A stretch of DNA of 23,727 nucleotides from positions 1-23,727 of the forward strand of contig NZ_JAKEDR010000043.1 of NCBI RefSeq assembly GCF_023653455.1. Direction: 5' to 3'. The position numbers and the translations under genes are program-made. Every line of letters starts with the position of its first letter. Position 1 is the stretch's first letter. The DNA is from Paraclostridium ghonii (GTDB taxonomy: Bacteria; Bacillota; Clostridia; Peptostreptococcales; Peptostreptococcaceae). Positions 8,188 through 17,498 of the stretch are shown here, piece by piece. Under the pieces are notes generated by a model that saw only the letters and a program-made list of their open reading frames with translations, made no database searches and had not been told where the DNA came from.

Positions 8188-11100
8188 TTGATCAAAGATT
8201 TTGTACATTTACATGTTCATACAGAATATAGTTTGCTAGATGGTTTTTCCAGAATAAAAAACTTAGTAAATAGAGCAAAAGAATTAAATATGAGTGCAGT
8301 TGCAATAACTGACCACGGATGCATGTTTGGTGCCATAGACTTTTTTAAAGTAGCAAAAAAAGAAGGAATAAAGCCAATTATAGGATGTGAGGTTTATACA
8401 GCTCCTAGAGGAATGAAAGATAAAGACCCTAATTTTGATAAATCTCAGGGGCATTTAATTCTTCTAGCTAAAGATACTACTGGATATCAAAACTTAATAA
8501 AGTTAGTATCAGAGGCTTATGTACGAGGATTTTATTATAAACCAAGAGTTGATATAGATGAAATAAAAAAACATAGCGACGGTATAATCGCACTTTCTGC
8601 TTGTTTAGCAGGCGATGTGTCACAAGCATTGATGAATAGAAATTATGATAAAGCTAAAAATATAGCTCTAAAATATAAAGAAATATTTGGTGATGAAAAT
8701 TACTATATAGAAATACAAGATCACAATTTACCAGAACAAAAAGAAGTTAACAGAGAGTTAATAAAGCTTTCAAAAGAAATAGGGATAGGATTAGTTGCAA
8801 CTAATGATGTTCATTATGTAAGAAAAGAGGATTCTAAAATCCATGATATATTAATGTGTATACAAATGGGAAAAACAGTAAATGACCCAAATAGAATGAG
8901 ATTTGGGAGTGATGAGTTTTATCTTAAATCTAGAGAAGAAATGGAAGAAGTTTTTCCAGAGGTTCAAGAAGCATTAGATAATACTGTAAAAATTGCACAA
9001 ATGTGTAATGTCGAATTTGACTTTAATACAATTCATTTACCTAAATATGATGTTCCACATGGGTATACACCACATGAGTATTTGAGAATGTTATGTTTTA
9101 AAGGTCTTAATGAAAGATATAAAAATCCTCCTAAAGAAATATTAGATAGATTAGAGTATGAATTAGGTGTAATTGAGAAGATGGGTTACGTAGAGTACTT
9201 CTTAATAACTTGGGATTTTATAAACTTTGCAAGAGAAAATAATATTATGGTAGGGCCTGGAAGAGGAAGTGCTGCGGGATCAATAGTTTCATACACTTTA
9301 TATATTACAGATATAGATCCTATAAAATATTCCCTATTATTTGAGAGATTCCTAAATCCAGAACGTGTATCAATGCCCGATATAGATATAGATTTTTGTT
9401 ATGAACGAAGAGAAGAAGTTATAGATTATGTAAAAAGAAAATATGGAGAAGATCATGTTGCACAAATAATAACATTTGGAACTATGGGAGCAAAAGCTGC
9501 AATAAGAGATGTTGGTAGAGTTTTAGATGTTAGTTACAATAAAGTTGATAATATAGCAAAAGAAATACCTTTTGCATTAGGTATGACAATAGATAAAGCA
9601 TTAGATACAAATCCTAATTTAAGAAAATTATATGAAGAAGATGCTGACACAAAAGAAATAATAGATGTTTCAAGAAAAATAGAAGGTATGTTAAGACATG
9701 CATCTACACATGCAGCAGGAGTTGTTATATCCAAAAACCCAATAGATGAATATGTTCCTTTATACAAACATCAAGATGCTATAACTACACAATTTACAAT
9801 GACAACTTTAGAAGAGTTAGGTTTATTAAAAATGGATTTCTTAGGTCTAAGAACTTTAACAGTAATAAGAGATGCACTTGATTTAATAGATAAAAATCAT
9901 AATTTAAAAATAAACTTTTCTAAAATGGAATATGATGATCCTAAAGTATATGAATTACTTTCATCAGGAAATACACTAGGAGTATTCCAACTAGAAAGTG
10001 CTGGGATGAGAAGCTTTATGAAGCAGCTTAAACCGGACAACTTTGAAGATATAGTAGCCGGAATTTCTTTATACAGACCAGGGCCTATGGACTCGATTCC
10101 AGTTTATATAAACAATAAAAATAATCCTGAAGATGTAGCATATCTTCATAAAAAACTAAAACCTATAATGGAAGTTACTTACGGGTGTTTAGTTTATCAA
10201 GAACAAGTAATGCAAGTCGTAAGAGATTTAGGTGGATATAGTTACGGTCGTAGTGACTTAGTTAGAAGAGCCATGGGTAAAAAGAAAATGGATGTAATGG
10301 AAAAAGAAAGAGAATATTTTATACATGGTAAGTTAGATGAAAATGGAGAATTAGAAATAAAAGGATGCGTTAGAAATGGAGTACCTGAAGATATAGGCAA
10401 TAAAATATTTGATGATATGATTGACTTTGCAAAATATGCATTTAATAAAAGTCATGCTGCGGCATATGGAGTTTTAGCATATCAAACAGCATATTTGAAA
10501 ACGCATTATCCAGTTGAATTTATGGCTGCTCTAATAACTAGCGTTATGGGTAATACAGATAAGGTTGTTGAATATATAAGAGAGTGTAATGCTTTAAAAA
10601 TAGATGTCTTAAAGCCAGATATAAATAAAAGTTATACTAAGTTTTCAGTAGAAAATAAAAGTATAAGATTTGGGCTAGCAGCAGTAAAAAATGTTGGAGT
10701 TAATGTATTAAATAACATAATAAAAGAAAGAGAAAATAGTGGAGAATTTAAAGATTTTAATGAGTTTTGTAAAAGGTTAGATTCTAAAGACTTAAATAAG
10801 CGTATAATTGAAAGTCTTATAAAGTGTGGAGCATTTGATGAAATGGGAGAGAATAGGGCAAGTTTACTTCTTGGTTATGAAAAACTTCTTGAAAGTATAT
10901 CTATGGATAGGAAGAAAAACTTGGCAGGACAAGTTTCATTATTTGATGGATTCAAATTAGATGAATCTATAAATAACGATATACAGAGTATGTACACATT
11001 ACCAAAAGTAGAAGAATTAGAAGAAAAAGAAAGACTTTATTTAGAAAAAGAAGTTTTGGGAATGTATGTAAGCGGACATCCATTATCTCAATATAATGAT

Positions 11101-11673
11101 GAACTTAAAAAGAATACTACGATAAATAACGCACAATTAAATGAAATAAAAGATGATTACATTGCTTACCTAAACCTAAATGAAAGAGAAGTTACAATGG
11201 GTGGTATAGTAATAAATAAAACTATAAGAACAACAAAACGAAATGATTTGATGGCTATAATAGAGCTAGAAGATTTATATGGAGTTATAGAAGTTATAGT
11301 TTTTCCTCAAGTTCTTCAAAAATATAACACAGTTATACAAGAAGATAAAATTATTTATATAGATGGAAGATTGAGTATAAAAGAAGATGAAAATGCAAAA
11401 CTTATAGCTAGAGAAATAAGAGATATGAATGATAGCACAAATAAAAATGATCCTACTTTATACTTGAAAATAAATTCTATAGAAAATAAAGAATTAGTAA
11501 ATGATTTAGTATCTGTAGTAACTAAATACCCTGGAGAAAATGATATATATATATATGCAGAAAACATAAAACAGGTGTATAAATGGAACCATATAAAGGT
11601 TAATATAAACGAAAATTTAATTAATAAATTAGAGGATATATTGCCAAAATCAAATATAAAAGTAAAATTTTAA
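8188..11673 (+). CDS. dnaE: DNA polymerase III alpha subunit DnaE
   Basis: C-family replicative polymerase. In Firmicutes that also have PolC, DnaE extends primers on the lagging strand. The length of 1161 residues matches the E. coli-type DnaE. In order there are: a PHP domain beginning HLHVHTEYSLLDG (about 7-19) with TDHG and apparently intact metal ligands; the palm with GPGRGSAAGS (about 355) and MPDIDIDF (about 396), which holds the catalytic aspartates; the fingers with TLGVFQLESAGM, YRPGPM, YQEQVM and FNKSHAAAYG; a helix-hairpin-helix region; and an OB fold near 1000 (VTMGGIV). I chose TTG 8188, because AGGAGG at 8174-8179 is exactly 8 nt upstream. The in-frame GTG at 8179 lies within that Shine-Dalgarno. 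No 3'-5' DEDD exonuclease insertion is seen, so this is not PolC. Confidence 0.96.
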   Translation: MIKDFVHLHVHTEYSLLDGFSRIKNLVNRAKELNMSAVAITDHGCMFGAIDFFKVAKKEGIKPIIGCEVYTAPRGMKDKDPNFDKSQGHLILLAKDTTGYQNLIKLVSEAYVRGFYYKPRVDIDEIKKHSDGIIALSACLAGDVSQALMNRNYDKAKNIALKYKEIFGDENYYIEIQDHNLPEQKEVNRELIKLSKEIGIGLVATNDVHYVRKEDSKIHDILMCIQMGKTVNDPNRMRFGSDEFYLKSREEMEEVFPEVQEALDNTVKIAQMCNVEFDFNTIHLPKYDVPHGYTPHEYLRMLCFKGLNERYKNPPKEILDRLEYELGVIEKMGYVEYFLITWDFINFARENNIMVGPGRGSAAGSIVSYTLYITDIDPIKYSLLFERFLNPERVSMPDIDIDFCYERREEVIDYVKRKYGEDHVAQIITFGTMGAKAAIRDVGRVLDVSYNKVDNIAKEIPFALGMTIDKALDTNPNLRKLYEEDADTKEIIDVSRKIEGMLRHASTHAAGVVISKNPIDEYVPLYKHQDAITTQFTMTTLEELGLLKMDFLGLRTLTVIRDALDLIDKNHNLKINFSKMEYDDPKVYELLSSGNTLGVFQLESAGMRSFMKQLKPDNFEDIVAGISLYRPGPMDSIPVYINNKNNPEDVAYLHKKLKPIMEVTYGCLVYQEQVMQVVRDLGGYSYGRSDLVRRAMGKKKMDVMEKEREYFIHGKLDENGELEIKGCVRNGVPEDIGNKIFDDMIDFAKYAFNKSHAAAYGVLAYQTAYLKTHYPVEFMAALITSVMGNTDKVVEYIRECNALKIDVLKPDINKSYTKFSVENKSIRFGLAAVKNVGVNVLNNIIKERENSGEFKDFNEFCKRLDSKDLNKRIIESLIKCGAFDEMGENRASLLLGYEKLLESISMDRKKNLAGQVSLFDGFKLDESINNDIQSMYTLPKVEELEEKERLYLEKEVLGMYVSGHPLSQYNDELKKNTTINNAQLNEIKDDYIAYLNLNEREVTMGGIVINKTIRTTKRNDLMAIIELEDLYGVIEVIVFPQVLQKYNTVIQEDKIIYIDGRLSIKEDENAKLIAREIRDMNDSTNKNDPTLYLKINSIENKELVNDLVSVVTKYPGENDIYIYAENIKQVYKWNHIKVNINENLINKLEDILPKSNIKVKF

Positions 11674-11702
11674 GGCTATTTAAAATTTTATTATATAAAA
11701 AT

Positions 11703-11763
11703 GTAGCGGAATTATGATATAATAAACAAAAAATGGATAGTTTCGCTACTATTGTATTTTTTT
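11703..11763 (+). terminator. Intrinsic terminator of dnaE, enclosing the pfkA -10 element
   Basis: GTAGCGGAA (11703-11711) pairs with TTTCGCTAC (11741-11749), nine pairs including one G-U, followed by TATTG and a run of eight T (11756-11763 region). The 29-nt loop is long because it contains the extended -10 element of the next operon. Confidence 0.65.
11715..11723 (+). promoter_or_regulatory. Extended -10 promoter candidate for pfkA-pyk
   Basis: TGATATAAT matches the extended -10 consensus TGnTATAAT perfectly. There is no good -35 at the usual distance, which extended -10 promoters tolerate. Transcription would start near 11730, inside the loop of the dnaE terminator, and give a leader of about 120 nt. 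Confidence 0.5.
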
Positions 11764-11790
11764 AATTACACTGGGATGAAAATATAACAT

Positions 11791-11809
11791 AGGGACTCAA
11801 AAAGTCCCT
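11791..11809 (+). other. Hairpin in the pfkA leader
   Basis: AGGGACT (11791-11797) pairs perfectly with AGTCCCT (11803-11809) around a 5-nt A-rich loop. No T run follows, so it is not a terminator. It may protect the 5' end of the glycolytic mRNA or serve as a binding site. Confidence 0.45.
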
Positions 11810-11838
11810 GTTAAAAATTAAATATATTAATCAACTAG

Positions 11839-12810
<972 letters not shown>

Positions 12811-12826
12811 ATTAGGAGGAGTTAAC

Positions 12827-14587
12827 ATGTTAAAAGAGATAAAAAAGACTAAAATAGTTTGTACATTAGGACCAGCATCAGAAAGTGAAGAAGTTTTAAC
12901 TCAACTTGTAGAAAATGGGTTAAATGTATGCAGATTCAACTTCTCTCATGGTTCGCATGAAGAACACAAAGGAAGATTTGATATGGCTAAAAAGGTTAGA
13001 GAAAAATTAAATAAACCAGTAGCTATATTATTAGATACTAAAGGACCAGAAATAAGAACAGGAAACTTTGCAGATCCAGAAGTTTTACTAGAAGAAGGAC
13101 AAAAGTTCACTGTAACAATGAAAGATGTTGTGGGAACAAAAGAAATGTGTACGGTAAGCTATAAAGGCCTTTCAGAAGATGTTACTACTGGAGATACTAT
13201 ACTTATAGATGATGGACTAGTAGGTCTTAGAGTAGAAGAAGTAAAAGGTGATGAAATACACTGTGTTGTTGAAAACTCAGGGATAGTTAAAAATCACAAA
13301 GGAATTAATGTACCAAGAGTAAAAATAAATCTACCAGCTTTAACAGAAAAAGATATAAGTGATATAGAGTTCGGTATAGGCCAAGGAATAGACTATATAG
13401 CAGCATCTTTCGTAAGAAAAGCATCAGATGTTTTAGCTATAAGAGAAGTCTTAGAAAAAAATAATGCTACAGAAATACAAATAATATCTAAGATAGAAAA
13501 CCAAGAAGGTGTAGATAATATAGATGAAATATTAAAAGTTTCTGACGGAATAATGGTTGCTAGAGGAGACTTAGGAGTTGAAATACCTACAGAAGAAATA
13601 CCTATAGCTCAAAAAATGATGATAAAAAAATGTAATGAATTAGGAAAACCAGTAATAACTGCTACACAAATGTTAGATTCTATGATTAGAAATCCTAGAC
13701 CAACAAGAGCGGAGGTAACAGACGTTGCAAATGCTATATACGATGGAACAGATGCAATAATGTTATCAGGAGAAACTGCAGCTGGTAAATATCCTGCTGA
13801 AGCAGTAAAAACAATGGCTACAATAGCAAAAAGAACAGAAGAAACATTAAACTACAATGAATTATTAAAAAATAAAAAACTTAATGGAGTAAGTGTTACT
13901 GATGCTATAAGTCATGCAACATGTACAACTTCAGTAGACTTAAATGCTTCAGCTATAATAACTTCAACATCTTCAGGACATACAGCTAGAATGGTATCTA
14001 AATTTAGACCATCATGCCCTATAATAGCAGCTACAAACGATGAAAAAGTTATGAGAAGATTAGCTTTAACTTGGGGTGTATATCCTATAAGAGCAAATGA
14101 AGCTACAAATACAGATGAAGTTATAGAAAACTCTATAAATGCAGCTAAAGAAGCATCTTACCTACAAAATGGAGAATTAGTTGTTATAACTGCAGGAGTT
14201 CCAGTTGGAGTAAGTGGAACTACTAACTTAATAAAAGTACATGTTATAAGTGAAGAAATAACTAATGGTGTAGGAGTAGGAAACAAAACTGCAGAAGGTA
14301 GAGTAAGAATATTTAACAATAAAGATCAAGTTTTAGATTTCGAAGAAGGCGATATAATAGTAACTAACATGACAGATGCAGATATGAATTCATATATAGA
14401 AAAGTGTGGAGCTATAATAACTGAAGAGGGTGGAATGACATCTCATGCAGCTATAGTAGGGATAAACTTAGACAAACCAGTAGTAGTTTCAGCTAAAAAT
14501 ATAATGGAACTAGTAAAAGATGGTGAAGTTGTAACTGTTGATACGGCTAGAGGAGTTATATACAGAGGTTCAAGTAGAGTATTATAA
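12827..14587 (+). CDS. pyk: Pyruvate kinase with C-terminal PEP-utiliser domain
   Basis: Converts phosphoenolpyruvate and ADP to pyruvate and ATP. The barrel carries TKIVCTLGPAS, RFNFSHG (36-42), LLDTKGPEIRTG, IISKIENQEG with the catalytic Lys, MVARGDLG and ITATQMLDSM. The 586-residue length is about 110 longer than the E. coli type, because a PEP-utiliser mobile domain is fused at the C-terminus. It contains ITEEGGMTSHAAIVG, the phosphohistidine-type motif, as in the Bacillus and Geobacillus enzymes. I chose ATG 12827, with AGGAGG 7 nt before it. Longer in-frame extensions would overlap the end of pfkA without a Shine-Dalgarno. It is second in the pfkA-pyk operon. Confidence 0.97.
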   Translation: MLKEIKKTKIVCTLGPASESEEVLTQLVENGLNVCRFNFSHGSHEEHKGRFDMAKKVREKLNKPVAILLDTKGPEIRTGNFADPEVLLEEGQKFTVTMKDVVGTKEMCTVSYKGLSEDVTTGDTILIDDGLVGLRVEEVKGDEIHCVVENSGIVKNHKGINVPRVKINLPALTEKDISDIEFGIGQGIDYIAASFVRKASDVLAIREVLEKNNATEIQIISKIENQEGVDNIDEILKVSDGIMVARGDLGVEIPTEEIPIAQKMMIKKCNELGKPVITATQMLDSMIRNPRPTRAEVTDVANAIYDGTDAIMLSGETAAGKYPAEAVKTMATIAKRTEETLNYNELLKNKKLNGVSVTDAISHATCTTSVDLNASAIITSTSSGHTARMVSKFRPSCPIIAATNDEKVMRRLALTWGVYPIRANEATNTDEVIENSINAAKEASYLQNGELVVITAGVPVGVSGTTNLIKVHVISEEITNGVGVGNKTAEGRVRIFNNKDQVLDFEEGDIIVTNMTDADMNSYIEKCGAIITEEGGMTSHAAIVGINLDKPVVVSAKNIMELVKDGEVVTVDTARGVIYRGSSRVL

Positions 14588-14621
14588 TAAATAAATTTAA
14601 AAAATTTATACTATATTTAAG

Positions 14622-14650
14622 ATAGGGGCTTTATAAGCTCCTATTTTTTT
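14622..14650 (+). terminator. Intrinsic terminator of pfkA-pyk
   Basis: ATAGGGGCTT (14622-14631) pairs with AAGCTCCTAT (14635-14644), with one G-U pair and a 3-nt loop, and is followed by a T run to 14650. Confidence 0.9.
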
Positions 14651-14699
14651 GGTAAAATAAGTTTTTGTAGTTTAATTATTATGTTCGGAGGAAAAGTCT

Positions 14700-16064
14700 A
14701 TGCTATTAAAAGACAGAGAGTATGAGGTTGACGTTGTAGATATAGGACAAGGTGGCGTTGGAATTGGTAAGCATGACGGATTTACAGTTTTTGTAGATAG
14801 TGGATTAATAAATGACAAGTTAAAAGTAAAAATAATCAAATCTAAAAAAAACTATGCAGTTGGTGAAATAGTAGAAATATTAGAAAAATCCCCATTTAGA
14901 GTTAATCGAGAATGTTCAGATAAATTGTCTAATTGTGGAGGGTGTCAAATTCAAGAGTTAAATTATCAAAAACAGTTAGATATAAAAACTAATGAAGTAA
15001 AACAAACTATTAGTAGAATCGGAAAATTAAATGACATCTTAGTTCACCCAACATTAGGAATGGAAAGTCCTTTTAGATATAGAAATAAAGCTCAATTTCC
15101 AATACAAAAAGTAAAGGGCAATACATCTATAGGTTTTTACAAAAAGAAGAGCCATGATGTAATTCCCACAGACAAATGTATAATTCAACACGATGTAAAT
15201 GACAAAATAATAAAAATAATAAAAACGTATATAAAAGCTTATAATGTTAGTATATACGATGAGAAGAATCATACAGGAGTATTAAGACATTTAGTAACAA
15301 AAGTTGGGTTTAAAACTAAAGAGGTTATGGTTGTATTAGTAGCGAACGGAAAAAAACTTCCATACTTAAATGAATTAGCATCAGTACTAAAAGAAAATGT
15401 ACCAGGATTTAAAACTCTTGTTTTAAATACAAATAGAGAAAAAACTAATGTGATTTTAGGAAAAGAAAATAAAGTTATATATGGAGATGGGAAGATAAAT
15501 GATTATATAGGAGATTTAGTTTTTGAAATATCTCCATTATCGTTTTTCCAAGTGAATCCTGTACAAACTGAAGTTTTATATAATAAAGCGTTAGAATATG
15601 CTTCTTTAAAAGAAGATGATACAGTATTTGATATTTATTGTGGAATAGGTACGATATCTTTATTTCTAGCTCAAAAGGCTAAAAAGGTTTATGGTGTTGA
15701 AATAGTTGAAGATGCTATAAAAGATGCAAAAATAAATTCTAAATTAAATAAACTAGATAATACAGAGTTCTTTGTAGGAAAAGCTGAGGAAGTAGTTCCA
15801 AAACTATATAAAGAAGGTAAAACTGCAAATGTAGTAGTAGTTGACCCTCCTAGAAAAGGTTGCGAAGATTCTGTATTAGATACTATCGTATCAATGGAAC
15901 CTGATAAAGTTGTATATGTATCTTGTAACCCATCAACGCTAGCGAGAGATTTAGCGTACTTAGATGAAAGAGGATATAAATGCGTTGAAGTTCAACCAGT
16001 AGATATGTTTCCTCACACTATGCATGTAGAGACTGTTGCTAAGTTAATTAAAGATAAAAAATAA
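14700..16064 (+). CDS. rlmD: 23S rRNA (uracil-5-)-methyltransferase, RlmD/RlmCD type
   Basis: SAM-dependent methyltransferase of the TrmA/RumA family that makes 5-methyluridine in 23S rRNA. An N-terminal TRAM domain (about 1-63) is followed by four cysteines placed as in the RumA iron-sulfur cluster: Cys72, Cys79 and Cys82 (CX6CX2C) and Cys160. The Rossmann domain has DIYCGIGTISLF (about 309), DPPRKGC (about 381) and YVSCNPSTLARDL with the catalytic Cys (about 412). Length 454 is usual. GGAGG lies 8 nt before ATG 14700. It is monocistronic, with flanking terminators. Firmicute members often methylate both U747 and U1939, and the sequence cannot settle which applies here. Confidence 0.93.
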   Translation: MLLKDREYEVDVVDIGQGGVGIGKHDGFTVFVDSGLINDKLKVKIIKSKKNYAVGEIVEILEKSPFRVNRECSDKLSNCGGCQIQELNYQKQLDIKTNEVKQTISRIGKLNDILVHPTLGMESPFRYRNKAQFPIQKVKGNTSIGFYKKKSHDVIPTDKCIIQHDVNDKIIKIIKTYIKAYNVSIYDEKNHTGVLRHLVTKVGFKTKEVMVVLVANGKKLPYLNELASVLKENVPGFKTLVLNTNREKTNVILGKENKVIYGDGKINDYIGDLVFEISPLSFFQVNPVQTEVLYNKALEYASLKEDDTVFDIYCGIGTISLFLAQKAKKVYGVEIVEDAIKDAKINSKLNKLDNTEFFVGKAEEVVPKLYKEGKTANVVVVDPPRKGCEDSVLDTIVSMEPDKVVYVSCNPSTLARDLAYLDERGYKCVEVQPVDMFPHTMHVETVAKLIKDKK

Positions 16065-16071
16065 TTAGATG

Positions 16072-16106
16072 ACTCCGAGGATTTGTAATAGATTTTCGGA
16101 GTTTTA
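16072..16106 (+). terminator. Intrinsic terminator of rlmD
   Basis: ACTCCGA (16072-16078) pairs with TCGGAGT (16096-16102), with further weak pairs inside, followed by TTTTAATATTAT. It begins eight bases after the stop. Confidence 0.8.
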
Positions 16107-16112
16107 ATATTA

Positions 16113-16146
16113 TATTTAAATAAATTATCGTTTTATTTAAATAAAT
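16113..16146 (+). repeat. 13-bp direct repeat with 21-bp period
   Basis: TATTTAAATAAAT occurs at 16113-16125 and again at 16134-16146. The spacing is two helical turns and it lies just upstream of a possible extended -10 (TGGTATATT, 16146-16154) for the M23 gene. The composition is all A/T, so chance is a real possibility. Confidence 0.5.
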
Positions 16147-16204
16147 GGTATATTATGTTAATAAGGGTATTATTGTTAAAAATTTAATAATTAGGGGGAT
16201 AATA

Positions 16205-17194
16205 ATGTTTTTAAGTAGAGTTCAATTATTTATTTTAACAAAAATATTAAATATAGTAGTACCTATTCTACTTTTATTTGGTCTTTTTCAATTTGACAAA
16301 GGTAATATTATTAATAATGTTATATATATTTTCTTTGTGGGTAATTTCATATTTTTATTATTTAAGACAGCTAATTGGGAATTTACAAACTACTATATTA
16401 GATATATTTTAGCTTTGAGTTATTTAATAGTTGTATTTAGAAATCTTTTTATTATTAATACAGGAATGGAAGGGATATTTGATATTAAAGTTTCTACAGC
16501 TGTTTTAACTTTAATTCCATCTTTAATTTTAATGTATTTAAATATTAGAGCTGTTCGTGCTTCAAAGAAGCCAGAGGATTGTATAAATTTATCATTTCCG
16601 TTTAAGGGTGGGAAATATATTATAACAGATGGTGGAGATGGTAAGATTAGCCCGTTACTTAATTACCACAATAAATCTCAGATACATAAAAATGGAAAAA
16701 CAAATACATCTATGAGATATGCAACTGACATATCTAAGATTAATAAATTTGGATTTACAGTAAAGAGTGTTCTTACTAAAGAAAATAAGGACTATGAGAT
16801 ATTTCATGAAAAGGTATATTGTCCATGTGATGGAACTGTAGTTAAAATAGTAAATGGAATAGAAGATAATATTCCGTTTAGTAGAAAGTATCCTTATAAT
16901 GTTGGAAATTGTATAGTATTGAAAACAGACAATTATTATATAGTTATGGGACATTTAGCAAAGGATAGCATAACTGTAAAAGTAGGAGATATGGTAAAAT
17001 CGGGGCAAAAAATAGCCATGATAGGTAACAGTGGATTATCTCCTAGACCTCATCTACATATGCAAGTATCAAAATGTGAGGATGAGCAATATTTGGAGTC
17101 TGATGGGGTGCCTATATATTGGAAATCTAAGGGGATACCTATATTTTTCAATAATTTATATTATCCAATCAAAAACAAAGTTATTAAAGTTTAG
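16205..17194 (+). CDS. Membrane-anchored M23 (LytM-like) peptidase-family protein
   Basis: Predicted membrane protein with an M23/LytM fold. ATG 16205 is chosen because AGGGGGAT lies just upstream; the 20 in-frame codons before it have no Shine-Dalgarno. The 329-residue product has about four hydrophobic segments (roughly 5-30, 36-54, 67-85 and 95-112), then a peptidase-like domain from about 125. It shows MRYATD (170-175), CPCDGTVVKIVNG, VMGHLAKDSI with a conserved His (250), VKVGDMVKSGQKIAMIGNSG and PHLHMQVS with the HLH zinc motif (282-285). The first zinc motif, normally HxxxD, reads RYATD here, so the histidine is missing at that place. The protein may be a variant hydrolase or an inactive peptidoglycan-binding relative. 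If all four segments span the membrane, the N- and C-terminal ends lie on the same side, so topology needs a test. Confidence 0.85.
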   Translation: MFLSRVQLFILTKILNIVVPILLLFGLFQFDKGNIINNVIYIFFVGNFIFLLFKTANWEFTNYYIRYILALSYLIVVFRNLFIINTGMEGIFDIKVSTAVLTLIPSLILMYLNIRAVRASKKPEDCINLSFPFKGGKYIITDGGDGKISPLLNYHNKSQIHKNGKTNTSMRYATDISKINKFGFTVKSVLTKENKDYEIFHEKVYCPCDGTVVKIVNGIEDNIPFSRKYPYNVGNCIVLKTDNYYIVMGHLAKDSITVKVGDMVKSGQKIAMIGNSGLSPRPHLHMQVSKCEDEQYLESDGVPIYWKSKGIPIFFNNLYYPIKNKVIKV

Positions 17195-17243
17195 ATAAGT
17201 AGAATGGTGTTACAAATTTCTTGTATAATATATTTAAATCAAG

Positions 17244-17313
17244 GTCTTCTTATACACTGATTCTCAAAGTTATAGCCTTTGTGAATCAGTGTATAAGAAG
17301 ACTATTTTTATTT
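17244..17313 (+). terminator. Long perfect hairpin with T tract after the M23 gene
   Basis: Twenty bases at 17244-17263 are an exact inverted repeat of 17283-17302. After one mismatch, CAAAG (17265-17269) pairs with CTTTG (17277-17281) around a 7-nt loop, giving about 26 stem positions. TATTTTTATTTT follows, so it can terminate the M23 transcript. It is far longer than the other terminators here and not GC-rich. A TATAAT at 17224-17229 upstream leaves open a short separate RNA. Confidence 0.75.
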
Positions 17314-17366
17314 TCATGTTTATTAAAAACTATTTTCTATTAAAAAGTTATTTATTTTGATAAAAG

Positions 17367-17436
17367 GTGTTGTTTAAGTTTAAAAAAGTGTCGTTTAGTT
17401 AAAAAAAAATGAAAAAGAGGATTGATATTGTATCAT
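17367..17436 (+). promoter_or_regulatory. LytTR-like operator and promoter of the 17499 gene
   Basis: Half-site GTTGTTTAA (17369-17377) is followed exactly 21 bp later by GTCGTTTAG (17390-17398). The second lies in AAAAGTGTCGTTTAGT (17384-17399), which recurs identically before the 19138 gene. A -10-like TATCAT (17431-17436) is 38 bp after the second core G, with an A9 tract between and no -35 there. A conventional alternative is TTGATA (17422-17427) with TAATAT (17444-17449), 16 nt apart. Confidence 0.5.
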
Positions 17437-17498
17437 AAGTATGTAATATTGATGATTGATTTTATTTAAAGTAAATATAAGTTTGATGGAGGGGTTAT

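Larger units (their letters stand above)
17195..17498. other. Intergenic region with hairpin and operator-like repeats
   Basis: 304 bases without a gene. The first part contains a long perfect hairpin (17244-17302). The second contains tandem half-sites at a 21-bp period, an A9 tract and a -10-like hexamer before the membrane-protein gene. These are listed separately. Confidence 0.7.

Noticed and set aside
17244..17302. CRISPR repeat or invertible DNA switch
   Set aside because: There is one palindrome only, without spacers or a recombinase gene, and the arms enclose only 19 bases.
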